From Clavibacter zhangzhiyongii (GTDB lineage: Bacteria; Actinomycetota; Actinomycetes; Actinomycetales; Microbacteriaceae), in NCBI RefSeq assembly GCF_014775655.1, contig NZ_CP061274.1:1426001-1490000 (forward strand): a stretch of 64,000 nt of DNA. The letters run 5' to 3'. Both the position numbers and the translations under genes were made by a program. Numbering within the stretch: position 1 is the first letter of the stretch; every line of letters begins with the position of its first letter. Of the stretch, positions 30,501 through 39,353 are shown in pieces. Under the pieces are notes generated by a model, which had not been told where the DNA came from, made no database searches, and was given only the letters and a program-made list of their open reading frames with translations.

Positions 30501-33068
30501 GGCGGGGAGGGCGACGCGCCGGACGCCGCCGACCGTCCACGCCACGAGGCCGACGACGAGGACCGCCTGCGCGGCCGTCGACCAGGCCGGCGACGCGGTC
30601 AGCGCGCCCCCGGCGTAATCCGCTCCGACGACCGCGACGGGCAGGGCCGTCAGGCACGCGGGCAGGAGCGCGGTCGCGAGCAGTGCACGCCGTCGCACGC
30701 CCGGTCGCCCCCGGAGGATGCCGGCGACGAGGAGGATCAGCGCGGAGCCCAGGAGGAGGAGCGTGACCGGGTCCGCGCCCGCGCCGAGCGAGGCCCTCAG
30801 GGGCGGGGATCCGATGACGCCGGCGTGCGCGAGCGACGGCGCGAGCGCGGCCGCGGCGACGAGGCCCACGAGCGCGGCCCCGGCCGTGGTGAGCCGCGCG
30901 GCGTCCTCCGTGCGCGCTGTCCGGGACCCGACGACGAGGAGCAGGACCACGAGGGGGGTGACCGCCCACCACGTGCCCGTGCTCGCCCAGGACGTCGTCC
31001 AGGCGAGGCAGCCGGCCGCGATGGATAGCGCCAGGAGAGGGGCGTCGGGGGCGGCGGGACGACCGGCGGGCAGGCCGGGTGCCGTGCCCGCGGGGGATCC
31101 CGACGGCGCGCCGACGGGGGAGGACGGCGACACCCGCGACGAGAGCCGCCAGGCGAGCGCGCCCGCGGAGACGACGAGGTACGCGCCGGCCACGACGACG
31201 ACCGGCCCGAGGGCGGGGACCGCCACGACGACGGTGGCCGCTCCTGTCCACGCGAGGAGGAGGCGGCGGACCCCGAGGCGTCGGCCCGCGAGAGAGGCCA
31301 CGGCGGTGAGGATCCACACCGCGACGAGTCCGAGCACGGCCGCGCGGACATCCGCGGTGAGGTCGGGGAGGTCGCTGGCCCGGCCGAGGACCGCGACCAG
31401 GTCGTCGAGCGGCCTCTGCTCCCAGGCGGACATGCCGACGACCAGCGCGGCCGTGACGCCGCCGAGGCCGGCGACCGCGGCGGGCAGCCCGGCGATGCAC
31501 GCGACGACGAGGGCGGCGACCGCGGCGATCCGGGCTGTCGTGGCGAGGACGGGGTGCCGCAGCCGTCGGGCCGCCACGTCGAGCGCGGCTGCCACGAGCG
31601 CCGCGGCCACGAGCTGCGCGCAGAGCGTGAGGAGCGCCGGTCCGCCCATGAGCGCCGTCACCGGGAGGGCGGCCGCCGCGCCCGCGCCGGCGACCACCGC
31701 GGCGAGGACGCGCAGCGCATCCGTCCGCGGCCCGGGCGACGCCGCGTCCGCGTCCTGCGGCGCGGCGCCCGGGATGCTGCTGTCGGCCCCGGCGGCGAGC
31801 TGCGGCGCGTCTCCGGCCGCGTCGACGTCCGCGCCGGCCACCGGCCCGCCCGAGACGGCGCCCGCGTCGCCGAGGGCGCGGGGCGAGCGGGACGCGGGCC
31901 GGGCGAGGGCCCATGCGTGCGCGCCGCTGGCGACGGCCGCGATCAGGAGGGGGAGCGCGGGCACGGCGTCGGTGTCGACCGCGCTGGCGGCTCCGGCGAC
32001 GACGGCCGCGGTCGCGGCGACGACGCCCACGACCCGGAGGATCCCGCGCTCGAGGAGGTCGGGCAGGGCGGGGGCGCCGGATCTCGGAGCCGCGTGCACG
32101 AGGGCGACGGCGGAGGCCGCCGCGAGGGCGAGCGCCGCACGGGTCCCGGCGTCCGTGGAGGGGACGGCGCCGACCAGCAGGCCGGCCGCGACGGGGAGTC
32201 CCGCCCAGCCGGCGATGCCCGCCGCGCGGATCCGCAGCAGGCGCCGGAGGCCGAGGAGCGCCGCGGAGACGACGAGCGTGCCGACGCCGAAGTGGACGAA
32301 CGGGTCGTTCGACGCCGCGCCCGCGAGGTCGTAGGACCGCACCGCCCAGACGTCGAGGTGCAGCAGCACGATGCCCACGAGGCCCACGGCCTCGGCCGTG
32401 CCGGGCAGTCGACGCCGGGCGAGGACGCCCGCAGCCGTGAGGGCGGCGAGGGTGACGGCCGCGGTGATGGCCGCCCGCACGACGAGCCCGTAGGTGACGA
32501 AGGCGTAGACGACGTAGAAGACGGCGGCGACCGAGAGCAGGACCACGCCGACGGCGAGCAGCACGGCCGGGACGCTGATGCGGCGCCGCGGTGCCGCGGG
32601 CGCGGCATCCGGGCGCACGGCCGGCGGGATCCCGACCGGCTCCTCCGTCGGGTGGGCGGCGGCGTCAGACGCACGGGACCCCGCCGGCTCGCGCCGCGCG
32701 ACGGACGCCGCCGGGGCGCTGGCGGCAACCGACGGCGGCTCCACGGCCGGCGGCGGAGCGGCGGCGGCATCGGGCACCGGACGCAGCATCGGTGCGGGCT
32801 CGCGCTCGGGACCCGCGGCCGCTCGGCTCCATCGCCGCATGGCGTCGACCAGCCGCTCCCGCTCCGCGACCGCGTCGACGACGCGGTGCGACGCCTCGAG
32901 CACGGCCGCCGCCTCGGGCGCCCGGACGTCGACGCCGCAGCGCCCGCAGACGAGCGCGCCGAGCGGCGCGAAGCACGCCGGGCACAGGTCCGTGCGCAGG
33001 AGGTCGTCGGTGCGTGCGGGCCAGGGCCGGGCGCCGATCCGCGATCCCCGTGCGTCGTCCTCGACCAT
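27594..33068 (-). CDS. Giant polytopic membrane protein with zinc ribbon (SCO7613-type)
   Basis: One reading frame of 1824 residues. The N-terminus has a zinc ribbon: CPAC near residue 30 and CGRC near 43, separated by FAPLGALV. A helix and a Pro/Ala-rich linker (to about 160) follow. From about 170 to nearly the C-terminus the chain is an uninterrupted series of short Ala/Val/Leu helices with arginine-rich turns, i.e. several dozen membrane spans, ending in a basic RRIRDVKEVAARVSALR. This fits the actinobacterial proteins annotated as SCO7613 C-terminal domain membrane proteins, of unknown function. TAGCCT upstream is a possible -10. The gene stands alone between dps and tRNA-Gly. Confidence 0.85.
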   Translation of the reverse strand: MVEDDARGSRIGARPWPARTDDLLRTDLCPACFAPLGALVCGRCGVDVRAPEAAAVLEASHRVVDAVAERERLVDAMRRWSRAAAGPEREPAPMLRPVPDAAAAPPPAVEPPSVAASAPAASVARREPAGSRASDAAAHPTEEPVGIPPAVRPDAAPAAPRRRISVPAVLLAVGVVLLSVAAVFYVVYAFVTYGLVVRAAITAAVTLAALTAAGVLARRRLPGTAEAVGLVGIVLLHLDVWAVRSYDLAGAASNDPFVHFGVGTLVVSAALLGLRRLLRIRAAGIAGWAGLPVAAGLLVGAVPSTDAGTRAALALAAASAVALVHAAPRSGAPALPDLLERGILRVVGVVAATAAVVAGAASAVDTDAVPALPLLIAAVASGAHAWALARPASRSPRALGDAGAVSGGPVAGADVDAAGDAPQLAAGADSSIPGAAPQDADAASPGPRTDALRVLAAVVAGAGAAAALPVTALMGGPALLTLCAQLVAAALVAAALDVAARRLRHPVLATTARIAAVAALVVACIAGLPAAVAGLGGVTAALVVGMSAWEQRPLDDLVAVLGRASDLPDLTADVRAAVLGLVAVWILTAVASLAGRRLGVRRLLLAWTGAATVVVAVPALGPVVVVAGAYLVVSAGALAWRLSSRVSPSSPVGAPSGSPAGTAPGLPAGRPAAPDAPLLALSIAAGCLAWTTSWASTGTWWAVTPLVVLLLVVGSRTARTEDAARLTTAGAALVGLVAAAALAPSLAHAGVIGSPPLRASLGAGADPVTLLLLGSALILLVAGILRGRPGVRRRALLATALLPACLTALPVAVVGADYAGGALTASPAWSTAAQAVLVVGLVAWTVGGVRRVALPARAPRADDETAAPRAAGTTALRRWRLTTGGLVAPTLLLAVLTPAALVDRGSTPHGVVPAAVALVVAAAALLGYRHASRALRVALDVGAAVVVGGALIVAVSVDPTRAGRELLWIPLLVVAATALVLSVAHDGLLVSRSARRAWGWTALGTGIAALWSRLFASGTTTPEAYWLPVAGVLLLVAALMHRAALRADGGVGDAAGPPVRRGVAALTLAGILTAVLPLAPAGRPDDVLRPAVLTGICAALALAAAAVLRRAPSGVRPLLRAVVIGGGIGLLVVGAVRALRLSAEPAREPAVDLQLVVTAAVLAAVGALVLRGARDPADPRIAGSAWSATTALVAVVMLASVGSGEGVVRPLVASVALVAGAAALLVLRSVHRRVLAASAAVALLGAVVVALLAWRGGHAPSEPAALAVPAIVAVLVSVVGAADRLRNPRPASVPGPASVPMPDPGALDGLVRHAADVAACVLVVGTAALGAATDGAGLPVALLLSSVAVLVASSGPGSRRRRLMGWVALALGSAALWVALGRASVDAVEPYVLPPAGVMLAVAALLHRGFPGRRRSAPSSGAERASGAAPVLLGALLLAALPTAVASWTGIPVRALVVGGVAAVVLLLTAAALRDLDAGSPSRPLLHATAAASGLAVPLVGLGRTVAQLDGYGPATFGRTESWTLAAALVLVLAVALVPARAAGRSRDGADADADAPRDPARRMDASALDVLDRAPRVAVLIAAVGAGAVGSAAILRAHAERMDGVGVRSALLVALVAALHVACSPSAPAATRTTAGGPAAPATGIPATRPPLHDRVLALAALVVGALVAAVLVTSGAADPVETVTVPIAAALLVVGARRLVHDPSAGSMRHLTPGLLVLLVPPLLADLGPSPAWRIVGLGILALATLLAGARLRLRAPFLIGGGVLVVHALAQLWPWIREASATVPWWAWAGVGGVVLIAVAARYERRIRDVKEVAARVSALR

Positions 33069-33157
33069 GCCGCCCCCCGAGCTCGCTCCTTGCGGAAGCT
33101 CCCAGGCTATCCACGGAGGAGGAAGCTACCCGGGCCGACGGGCGGGACGCGCGCGGT

Positions 33158-33174
33158 CTCCCCGAACGGGGGAG
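33158..33174 (-). terminator. Possible weak terminator behind tRNA-Gly
   Basis: A 6-bp stem CTCCCC/GGGGAG with a 5-nt loop lies 43 bp downstream of tRNA-Gly on the minus strand. It is short, so this is tentative. Confidence 0.35.
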
Positions 33175-33216
33175 GAGGAGGGCGGGACGGGCTGGGGAGG
33201 AGCCGCGTGGCCGCGA

Positions 33217-33290
33217 TGGAGGGGATGACGGGAATCGAACCCGCGTGATCAGTTTGGAAGACTGAGGCTCTACCATTGAGCTACATCCCC
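33217..33290 (-). tRNA. tRNA-Gly (TCC)
   Basis: On the minus strand, acceptor arms GGGGATG and CATCCCC pair perfectly, the anticodon loop is CTTCCAA (anticodon TCC), the T loop is TTCGATT, the discriminator is T, and CCA is encoded. Confidence 0.97.
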
Positions 33291-33482
33291 GCGACGCCGG
33301 CACCATCGCCCCCGATGGGACGTGCGCCGGATGCGCGGGATCCAGCGTAGCGCAGCCTCCCGCCGCCGGTGACCAGCGCCCGGCACGAGTCGGATAGGCT
33401 GTGCCACGGTCGGATCGGCTTCCGCGCGCCTGCACGTCATGGGGGCTCGGCGCCCGCCTCGACCGAGGGAATGCGTGGCAGC

Positions 33483-33558
33483 CGGGGCGTAGCGTAGTGG
33501 CTAGCGCGTCCGCTTTGGGAGCGGAAGACCGCAGGTTCGAGTCCTGTCGCCCCGACCA
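33483..33558 (+). tRNA. tRNA-Pro (TGG)
   Basis: Acceptor arms CGGGGCG and CGCCCCG pair perfectly, the anticodon stem TCCGC/GCGGA closes a TTTGGGA loop (anticodon TGG), the T loop is TTCGAGT, and ACCA is encoded. It lies 65 bp before the trigger factor start. Confidence 0.97.
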
Positions 33559-33623
33559 CATCCCCGACGACGAAATGCCGTCTCAGCCGAGGCGCGTACC
33601 GCGATTACAGGAGAACTCCACAC

Positions 33624-35078
33624 GTGAAGACCACGGTCGAAAAGCTGAGCCCCACGCGCGTCAAGCTCGCGATCTCTGCCACCCCCGAAGACCTGAAGCC
33701 GCACATCGACCACGCATACGGCCACATCGCCGAGCAGGTCAACATCCCCGGCTTCCGCAAGGGCAAGGTGCCGCCCGCCATCATCGACCAGCGCGTCGGC
33801 CGCGAGGCCGTGCTGGAGCACGCCGTCAACGACGGCATGGACGGCTTCTACCAGGCCGCCGTCAAGGAGACGGACATCCGCCCCCTCGGCCGCCCCGAGG
33901 CGGACGTCAAGGAGTGGCCCGGCAAGGACCTCACCGGCGAGCTGCTCCTCGAGATCGAGGTCGACGTGCGCCCCGAGTTCGACATGCCCGCCTACGAGGG
34001 CCTCGAGCTCACGGTGGACTCCGTCGAGGTCACCGACGACGAGGTCGGCACCGAGCTCGACAGCCTCCGCAGCCGCTTCGGCACGCTGATCACGGTCGAC
34101 CGCCCCGCGAAGACGGGCGACTTCGTCCAGATCGACCTCACCGCCACCATCGCCGGCAACGCCGTCGACACCGCGAGCGGCATCTCCTACGAGCTCGGCT
34201 CGGGCGACCTCATCGACGGCATCGACGAGGCCCTCGAGTCCCTCACCGCCGGCGAGAGCACCACCTTCGAGTCGAAGCTGCTCGGCGGCGACAACGAGGG
34301 CGAGACCGCGGAGATCGCCGTCACCGTCCAGTCCGTCAAGGAGCGCGAGCTGCCCGAGGCCGACGACGACTTCGCCCAGATCGCCAGCGAGTTCGACACC
34401 ATCGACGAGCTGCGCGCGGACCTCAAGGTCCAGGTCGGCAAGTCCAAGGTCTTCGGCCAGGTCACGCAGGCCCGCGACCAGATCGTCGACAAGCTGCTCG
34501 AGTCCGTCGAGATCCCCGTCCCCGAGAAGCTCGTCGAGGACGAGGTGCACCGCCACCTCGAGAACGAGAACCGCCTCGAGGACGACGTGCACCGCGCCGA
34601 GGTCAAGGAGTCCAGCGAGAAGGCGTTCCGCCAGCAGCTGCTCCTCGACGTCATCGCCGAGAAGGAGGAGCTGAAGGTCAGCCAGGACGAGCTGACCCAG
34701 TACCTCATCCAGGGCGCGCAGCAGTACAACATGGAGCCGAACGAGTTCGTCCAGGTGCTGCAGCAGAACAACCAGATCCCCGCCATGGTCGGCGAGGTCG
34801 CGCGCAACAAGGCCCTCGCGGTCGTGCTCGACAAGGCCCGTGTCGTGGATGCCGACGGCGAGGTCGTCGACGTCACCGAGTTCACGCAGCCCGTCGTGCG
34901 CGACGCGGACGCCGTCACCGAGGAGCCCGCGGACGCGGACGCCGAGGCCGTCGTCGCCGACGCCCCCGCGGAGGAGGCCGCTGAGGCCCCCGCCGCCGAG
35001 GAGGCGCCCGCCGAGAAGCCGAAGAAGAAGGCGCCCGCGAAGAAGAAGGCCGCCGAGAAGGCCGCCGACTCCGAGTAG
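33624..35078 (+). CDS. tig: Trigger factor (ribosome-associated chaperone, PPIase)
   Basis: A 484-residue trigger factor that binds the ribosome exit tunnel and folds nascent chains. The ribosome-binding signature [12 protein letters not shown] lies at about 43-54. The FKBP-like PPIase domain ([15 protein letters not shown] through [15 protein letters not shown]) covers about 150-245, and a helical C-terminal chaperone domain follows. The last 70 residues are an acidic Ala/Glu/Pro tail ending in a lysine-rich [13 protein letters not shown] stretch. The GTG start has AGGAGA upstream. It leads the tig-clpP1-clpP2 neighbourhood, the same order as in mycobacteria. Confidence 0.96.
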   Translation: MKTTVEKLSPTRVKLAISATPEDLKPHIDHAYGHIAEQVNIPGFRKGKVPPAIIDQRVGREAVLEHAVNDGMDGFYQAAVKETDIRPLGRPEADVKEWPGKDLTGELLLEIEVDVRPEFDMPAYEGLELTVDSVEVTDDEVGTELDSLRSRFGTLITVDRPAKTGDFVQIDLTATIAGNAVDTASGISYELGSGDLIDGIDEALESLTAGESTTFESKLLGGDNEGETAEIAVTVQSVKERELPEADDDFAQIASEFDTIDELRADLKVQVGKSKVFGQVTQARDQIVDKLLESVEIPVPEKLVEDEVHRHLENENRLEDDVHRAEVKESSEKAFRQQLLLDVIAEKEELKVSQDELTQYLIQGAQQYNMEPNEFVQVLQQNNQIPAMVGEVARNKALAVVLDKARVVDADGEVVDVTEFTQPVVRDADAVTEEPADADAEAVVADAPAEEAAEAPAAEEAPAEKPKKKAPAKKKAAEKAADSE

Positions 35079-35112
35079 TCGCATCCGCCGATCCGCCGCG
35101 GCGGGTCGACAC

Positions 35113-35152
35113 CACGAGGGCCCGGGGAGCATCAGCTCCCCGGGCCCTCGTG
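35113..35152 (+). terminator. Terminator of tig
   Basis: A perfect 18-bp hairpin (arms 35113-35130 and 35135-35152, with a GAGGGCCCGGGGAGC core) and an ATCA loop lies 34 bp after the tig stop, so clpP1 needs its own promoter. Confidence 0.9.
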
Positions 35153-35160
35153 CGTGCGAC

Positions 35161-35248
35161 GGCTGCGCTCTCCGCCCGCGGCGGCTGCGCTCTCCGCCCG
35201 CGGCGGCTGCGCTCTCCGCCCGCGGCGGCTGCGCTCTCCGCCCGCGGC
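35161..35248. repeat. Four tandem 22-bp repeats upstream of clpP1
   Basis: The unit GGCTGCGCTCTCCGCCCGCG followed by GC begins at 35161, 35183, 35205 and 35227, with copies identical until the last two bases of the fourth. A 22-bp period is not a multiple of three and no gene crosses it, so it is non-coding. Each unit contains CGC-CCGCG-GCG; in the last copy this runs on into GCGAAC. Confidence 0.9.
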
Positions 35249-35252
35249 GAAC
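35239..35252. promoter_or_regulatory. ClgR-box-like sequence before clpP1
   Basis: CGC-N5-GCGAAC (CGCCCGCGGCGAAC) is the reverse complement of the ClgR motif GTTCGC-N5-GCG that I recall for Streptomyces clp promoters. It sits about 28-41 nt upstream of the -10 hexamer, a position suited to an activator. It is formed by the last tandem repeat and its flank. No clgR gene is in this window. Confidence 0.5.
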
Positions 35253-35279
35253 ACGGGCGTAGGGGCGGATCCGCTCCGA

Positions 35280-35285
35280 TAGATT
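35280..35285 (+). promoter_or_regulatory. -10 hexamer of clpP1P2
   Basis: TAGATT lies 37 nt before the clpP1 ATG, giving a leader of about 30 nt containing the GGGAG ribosome site. No good -35 is visible, as expected for an activator-dependent promoter. Confidence 0.5.
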
Positions 35286-35322
35286 CATGACTCGAAGCGA
35301 CGAATGAATGGGAGCTCGAACA

Positions 35323-35910
35323 ATGGCCGAACCGACACTGGTACCCGGTGTTTTTGACCGACTGCTGAAGGACCGCATCATCTGGCTCGGATCCGAGGTC
35401 CGCGACGACAACGCGAACGAGATCTGCGCGAAGATCCTGCTGCTGGCGGCGGAGGATTCCGAGAAGGACATCTTCCTGTACATCAACTCTCCCGGCGGTT
35501 CCATCACCGCGGGAATGGCCATCTACGACACCATGCAGTTCGTCCCGAACGACATCGTCACCGTCGGGATCGGCATGGCCGCGTCCATGGGCCAGCTGCT
35601 CCTCACGAGCGGCACCAAGGGCAAGCGCTACATCACGCCGAACGCGCGCGTGCTGCTGCACCAGCCCCACGGCGGCTTCGGCGGCACGTCGAGCGACATC
35701 CAGACGCAGGCCCAGCTCATCCTCTCGATGAAGCAGCGCCTCGCCGAGATCACCGCGGGCCAGACCGGCAAGACGGCCGAGCAGATCAACGAGGACGGCG
35801 ACCGCGACCGCTGGTTCACCGCCCAGGAGGCCCTCGAGTACGGCTTCGTCGACCACATCCGCGAGTCGGCGACCGACGTCGTCGGCGGCGGCGGCACCGA
35901 GACCTCCTAG
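35323..35910 (+). CDS. clpP1: ATP-dependent Clp protease proteolytic subunit 1
   Basis: A 195-residue ClpP. The catalytic Ser88 is in GMAASMGQ, the His in LLHQPHGG near 113, and the Asp in the [18 protein letters not shown] region. It forms the mixed ClpP1P2 barrel with the next gene product and works with ClpX or ClpC. I start at the ATG at 35323 (AEPTLVPGV follows), which has a GGGAG ribosome site; an ATG five codons upstream lacks one. It is followed 36 bp later by clpP2. Confidence 0.96.
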   Translation: MAEPTLVPGVFDRLLKDRIIWLGSEVRDDNANEICAKILLLAAEDSEKDIFLYINSPGGSITAGMAIYDTMQFVPNDIVTVGIGMAASMGQLLLTSGTKGKRYITPNARVLLHQPHGGFGGTSSDIQTQAQLILSMKQRLAEITAGQTGKTAEQINEDGDRDRWFTAQEALEYGFVDHIRESATDVVGGGGTETS

Positions 35911-35946
35911 AGCCCGCGACAGAGAAGACAGGTAAGAGAAGAGAAC

Positions 35947-36627
35947 ATGGAACTCCCCACCTTCGGCGGCGCCCGCGGCGCCGGCTCCACCGCCACGAGC
36001 CCGTCGTCGCGGTACATCCTCCCCAGCTTCGAGGAGCGCACGGCCTACGGCTACAAGCGCCAGGACCCGTACGCGAAGCTCTTCGAGGACCGCATCATCT
36101 TCCTCGGCGTGCAGGTCGACGACGCGTCCGCGGACGACGTCATGGCCCAGCTGCTCGTGCTCGAGTCGATGGACCCCGACCGCGACATCGTGATGTACAT
36201 CAACTCGCCCGGCGGCTCCTTCACAGCCATGACGGCGATCTACGACACGATGCAGTACGTGTCGCCGCAGATCCAGACCGTCTGCCTCGGTCAGGCGGCG
36301 TCCGCCGCCGCCGTGCTGCTCGCGGGCGGCGCGCCCGGGAAGCGCCTCGCGCTCCCCAACGCGCGCGTGCTCATCCACCAGCCGGCCACCGGCGAGTCGA
36401 GCGGCGGCCAGGCCTCCGACATCGAGATCCAGGCCGCGGAGATCATGCGCATGCGCTCCTGGCTCGAGGACACGCTCGCGTCGCACACCAACCGCGACCG
36501 CGAGCAGATCAACCGCGACATCGAGCGCGACAAGATCCTCGGCGCGAACGAGGCGCTCGAGTACGGCCTCATCGACCAGGTCCTCACCTCGCGCAAGAAC
36601 CTGACGGCGGCGCTCCCCGCCCGCTAG
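35947..36627 (+). CDS. clpP2: ATP-dependent Clp protease proteolytic subunit 2
   Basis: A 226-residue ClpP paralogue. The catalytic Ser119 is in [11 protein letters not shown], the His in LIHQPATG, and the Asp in the [20 protein letters not shown] region. The N-terminal 35 residues (with Ser/Thr and [16 protein letters not shown]) are longer than in ClpP1 and are probably removed on maturation. It assembles with ClpP1. A GAGAAGAG stretch precedes the ATG. A strong terminator follows, so clpP1P2 is a two-gene unit. Confidence 0.96.
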   Translation: MELPTFGGARGAGSTATSPSSRYILPSFEERTAYGYKRQDPYAKLFEDRIIFLGVQVDDASADDVMAQLLVLESMDPDRDIVMYINSPGGSFTAMTAIYDTMQYVSPQIQTVCLGQAASAAAVLLAGGAPGKRLALPNARVLIHQPATGESSGGQASDIEIQAAEIMRMRSWLEDTLASHTNRDREQINRDIERDKILGANEALEYGLIDQVLTSRKNLTAALPAR

Positions 36628-36640
36628 GCCCGCACGGACG

Positions 36641-36674
36641 AGAGGGGCGGTCGGCATCAGCCGACCGCCCCTCT
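36641..36674. terminator. Bidirectional terminator after clpP2
   Basis: A perfect 15-bp hairpin (AGAGGGGCGGTCGGC / GCCGACCGCCCCTCT) with an ATCA loop lies between clpP2 and the convergent monooxygenase gene. The arm sequence closely resembles the hairpin after ndk. Confidence 0.88.
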
Positions 36675-36690
36675 TCCGCGTGCGCGCGCG

Positions 36691-37833
36691 TCAGGCCGCG
36701 GGCTCCGCGATCTCGCCGCGCTCGATCGCCTCGAGCTCGAGCTCCCGCACGATGGGCAGCACCTGCGTGCCGAACACCTCGATGTCCTCGAGGTAGTGGA
36801 GGAAGCCGAGGAGCAGCAGGTCCACCCCGCGCTTGCGGTACTCGACCATGCGCCGCGCGATCTGCTCCGGCGTGCCGATGAGGCCCGTGCGGAAGCCGTC
36901 GTTGTACTGGACGAGGTCGCGGAACGTGGAGTCCGACCACATGCCCTTGCCGTCGCCGGTGGAGGATCCCGCCTGCTTCACCGCCTGGCGGAAGCCCTCG
37001 ACGGCGTCGGGGTTGGCCTTGGCGATGATCTCCTCGAGCACGTCCTGCGCCTCCTGCTCCGTGTCGCGCGCGATCACGAAGCCGTTGAGGCCGAACCGGA
37101 CGCGCTCGGCGCGGCCGGCAGCGCGGGCCGACGCCAGCACGTCGACGCGCTGCTCCTCGAACCCGGCGAAGTCCTTGCCGTTGGAGAAGTACCAGTCGGT
37201 GACGCGACCGCCCATCTCGCGCGCGTCCGTGCTGTTGCCGCCCATGAAGATCTCGGGGTGCGCACGGCCGGGCACCTGGACGGGCGGCGGCTTCAGCGTG
37301 AAGTCGTGGATCCGGTAGAAGTCGCCGAGGTGCGTGAAGTCCTTCTCCGTCCAGAGGCCCCGGAGCACGCGGATGAACTCCTCCGTGCGGCGGTAGCGCT
37401 CCCCGTGCTCCAGCCACGGCTCGCCGAACCCGACGAACTCGTCCTTGAGCCACCCCGACACGACGTTGACCGCGGCCCGGCCGTGCGACATGTGGTCGGC
37501 CGTGATGATCCACTTCGCGAGCACGCCCGGGTGCCAGAGGCCGGGGTGCACGGCCGCGATGACCTTGAGGCGCTCCGTCGCGAGCAGGAGGCCGAGCGAG
37601 AACGACGTCGACTCGTGCTGCTGGTCCGCGCCGTAGGAGGCGGCGTAGCGCACCTGGCTCAGTGCGTAGTCGAAGCCGTTCCGCTCCGCGAGCTGCGCGA
37701 CGCGGACGTTGAAGTCGAAGTCGAAGTGGGTGCGCTGCTCGATGTCGCTCGTGACGAGGCCGCCCGAGACGTTCGGGACCCAGTAGGCGAAGGACAGCGC
37801 GTCGGGGGATGCGGGAGCGGTGTGGTCTGTCAT
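36691..37833 (-). CDS. sfnG: Dimethylsulfone monooxygenase-like flavoprotein (SfnG family)
   Basis: A 380-residue luciferase-like, FMNH2-dependent monooxygenase. It starts near FAYWVPNVSGGLVTSDIEQR, the hallmark of SfnG, and continues with the LLM barrel (LKVIAAVHPGLWHPGVLAKW, HGRAAVNVVSGWLKDEF, EIFMGGNSTDAREM). SfnG converts dimethylsulfone to methanesulfinate for sulfur supply. A flavin reductase is not nearby. The frame is open far upstream, but the ATG at 37833 begins the recognisable protein. It separates clpP1P2 from clpX and looks like an insertion into the Clp cluster. Confidence 0.85.
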   Translation of the reverse strand: MTDHTAPASPDALSFAYWVPNVSGGLVTSDIEQRTHFDFDFNVRVAQLAERNGFDYALSQVRYAASYGADQQHESTSFSLGLLLATERLKVIAAVHPGLWHPGVLAKWIITADHMSHGRAAVNVVSGWLKDEFVGFGEPWLEHGERYRRTEEFIRVLRGLWTEKDFTHLGDFYRIHDFTLKPPPVQVPGRAHPEIFMGGNSTDAREMGGRVTDWYFSNGKDFAGFEEQRVDVLASARAAGRAERVRFGLNGFVIARDTEQEAQDVLEEIIAKANPDAVEGFRQAVKQAGSSTGDGKGMWSDSTFRDLVQYNDGFRTGLIGTPEQIARRMVEYRKRGVDLLLLGFLHYLEDIEVFGTQVLPIVRELELEAIERGEIAEPAA

Positions 37834-37949
37834 GCCGACATGGTGGGTGACGGGAGCCGGGAGCCGGCTCGGTGTTGCGCAGTGTGACACGGGATCCGGC
37901 CGCGACCGGCCACGCCCCCAGGGGTCCGGGCGATGTCCGGTGCACGGGT

Positions 37950-37955
37950 TAGGCT
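37950..37955 (+). promoter_or_regulatory. -10 hexamer of clpX
   Basis: TAGGCT lies 34 nt before the clpX ATG; the leader contains the GGGGAGG ribosome site. Confidence 0.5.
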
Positions 37956-37989
37956 CGTGGCACACCGCACGACTTCCGGGGAGGCATTC

Positions 37990-39270
37990 ATGGCACGCAT
38001 CGGCGAGAGCGCGGATCTGCTCAAGTGCTCCTTCTGCGGGAAGAGCCAGAAGCAGGTCCAGCAGCTGATCGCGGGGCCGGGCGTCTACATCTGCGACGAG
38101 TGCGTGGAGCTCTGCAACGAGATCATCGAGGAGCGCCTGGCCGAGGCCAGCGAGGAGACCACGGGCGAGTTCGACCTCCCCAAGCCGAAGGAGATCTTCG
38201 GCTTCCTCGACGAGTACGTCATCGGGCAGGAGGCCGCCAAGCGCGCGCTCTCCGTCGCGGTCTACAACCACTACAAGCGCGTGCGCGCCGTCGGCACCAT
38301 CGGTCCGGCCGAGACCGTGGGCGACGAGATCGAGATCGCGAAGAGCAACATCCTCCTCATCGGCCCGACCGGCTGCGGCAAGACCTACCTCGCGCAGACG
38401 CTCGCGAAGCGGCTCAACGTGCCGTTCGCGGTAGCGGACGCCACGGCCCTCACCGAGGCGGGCTACGTGGGCGAGGACGTGGAGAACATCCTCCTCAAGC
38501 TCATCCAGGCGGCCGACTACGACGTGAAGCGCGCCGAGACCGGCATCATCTACATCGACGAGGTCGACAAGATCGCGCGGAAGGCCGAGAACCCGAGCAT
38601 CACGCGCGACGTGTCGGGCGAGGGCGTGCAGCAGGCGCTGCTGAAGATCCTCGAGGGCACCGTCGCCTCGGTGCCGCCGCAGGGCGGGCGCAAGCACCCG
38701 CACCAGGAGTTCATCCAGGTCGACACCACCAACGTGCTCTTCATCGTGGCCGGCGCGTTCGCCGGGCTCGAGGACATCATCAGCCAGCGCGCGGGCAAGA
38801 AGGGCATCGGCTTCGGCGCCCCGCTGCACCGCAAGGACGTGAACGCCGACGTGTTCGGCGAGGTCCTCCCGGAGGACCTGCACAAGTTCGGCCTCATCCC
38901 CGAGTTCATCGGTCGCCTCCCCGTGGTCACCACCGTCACGCAGCTCGACCAGCGGGCGCTCATGGAGATCCTCACGAAGCCCCGCAACGCGCTCGTGCGC
39001 CAGTACCAGCGCATGTTCGAGCTCGATGGCGTCGAGCTGGAGTTCGAGCAGGGCGCCCTGGAGTCGATCGCCGACCTCGCCGTGCTCCGCCAGACCGGTG
39101 CCCGTGGCCTCCGCGCCATCCTCGAGGAGGTGCTCGGGCCGATCATGTTCGACATCCCCTCGGACGACGAGGTGGGCCGCGTGGTCATCACCCGCGAGTC
39201 CGTGGTGCAGAACGCGGCGCCCACCATCGTGCCGCGGGCCTCGATGCTCCGCGCGGAGAAGTCCGCCTGA
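37990..39270 (+). CDS. clpX: ATP-dependent Clp protease ATP-binding subunit ClpX
   Basis: A 426-residue AAA+ unfoldase that feeds substrates to ClpP. The N-terminal zinc-binding domain has C13-x2-C16 and CDEC. Walker A GPTGCGKT lies near 125, Walker [10 protein letters not shown] near 185, and the sensor and pore-loop (GYVGEDVE) segments are intact. The ATG at 37990 has GGGGAGG. It is monocistronic with a long terminator. It is separated from clpP1P2 only by the convergently oriented sfnG gene. Confidence 0.97.
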   Translation: MARIGESADLLKCSFCGKSQKQVQQLIAGPGVYICDECVELCNEIIEERLAEASEETTGEFDLPKPKEIFGFLDEYVIGQEAAKRALSVAVYNHYKRVRAVGTIGPAETVGDEIEIAKSNILLIGPTGCGKTYLAQTLAKRLNVPFAVADATALTEAGYVGEDVENILLKLIQAADYDVKRAETGIIYIDEVDKIARKAENPSITRDVSGEGVQQALLKILEGTVASVPPQGGRKHPHQEFIQVDTTNVLFIVAGAFAGLEDIISQRAGKKGIGFGAPLHRKDVNADVFGEVLPEDLHKFGLIPEFIGRLPVVTTVTQLDQRALMEILTKPRNALVRQYQRMFELDGVELEFEQGALESIADLAVLRQTGARGLRAILEEVLGPIMFDIPSDDEVGRVVITRESVVQNAAPTIVPRASMLRAEKSA

Positions 39271-39294
39271 TCCGCGGGGCCGCCTGTGGCCCGT

Positions 39295-39340
39295 ACGACG
39301 AGAGCGCCGCACCCCGGTAGGGGCGCGGCGCTCTCGTCGT
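39295..39340. terminator. Bidirectional terminator after clpX
   Basis: A perfect 16-bp stem (ACGACGAGAGCGCCGC / GCGGCGCTCTCGTCGT) with a 14-nt loop lies between clpX and the convergent M3 peptidase gene. Confidence 0.85.
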
Positions 39341-39353
39341 GTCGCGCCGAGGA

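Noticed and set aside
35161-35248. The tandem repeat as a CRISPR array
   Set aside because: Units are directly adjacent with no spacers.
33624-35522. Long minus-strand frame over tig and the tandem repeat
   Set aside because: Shadow frame of tig; the 22-bp repeat changes frame each unit and cannot encode a repeated peptide.
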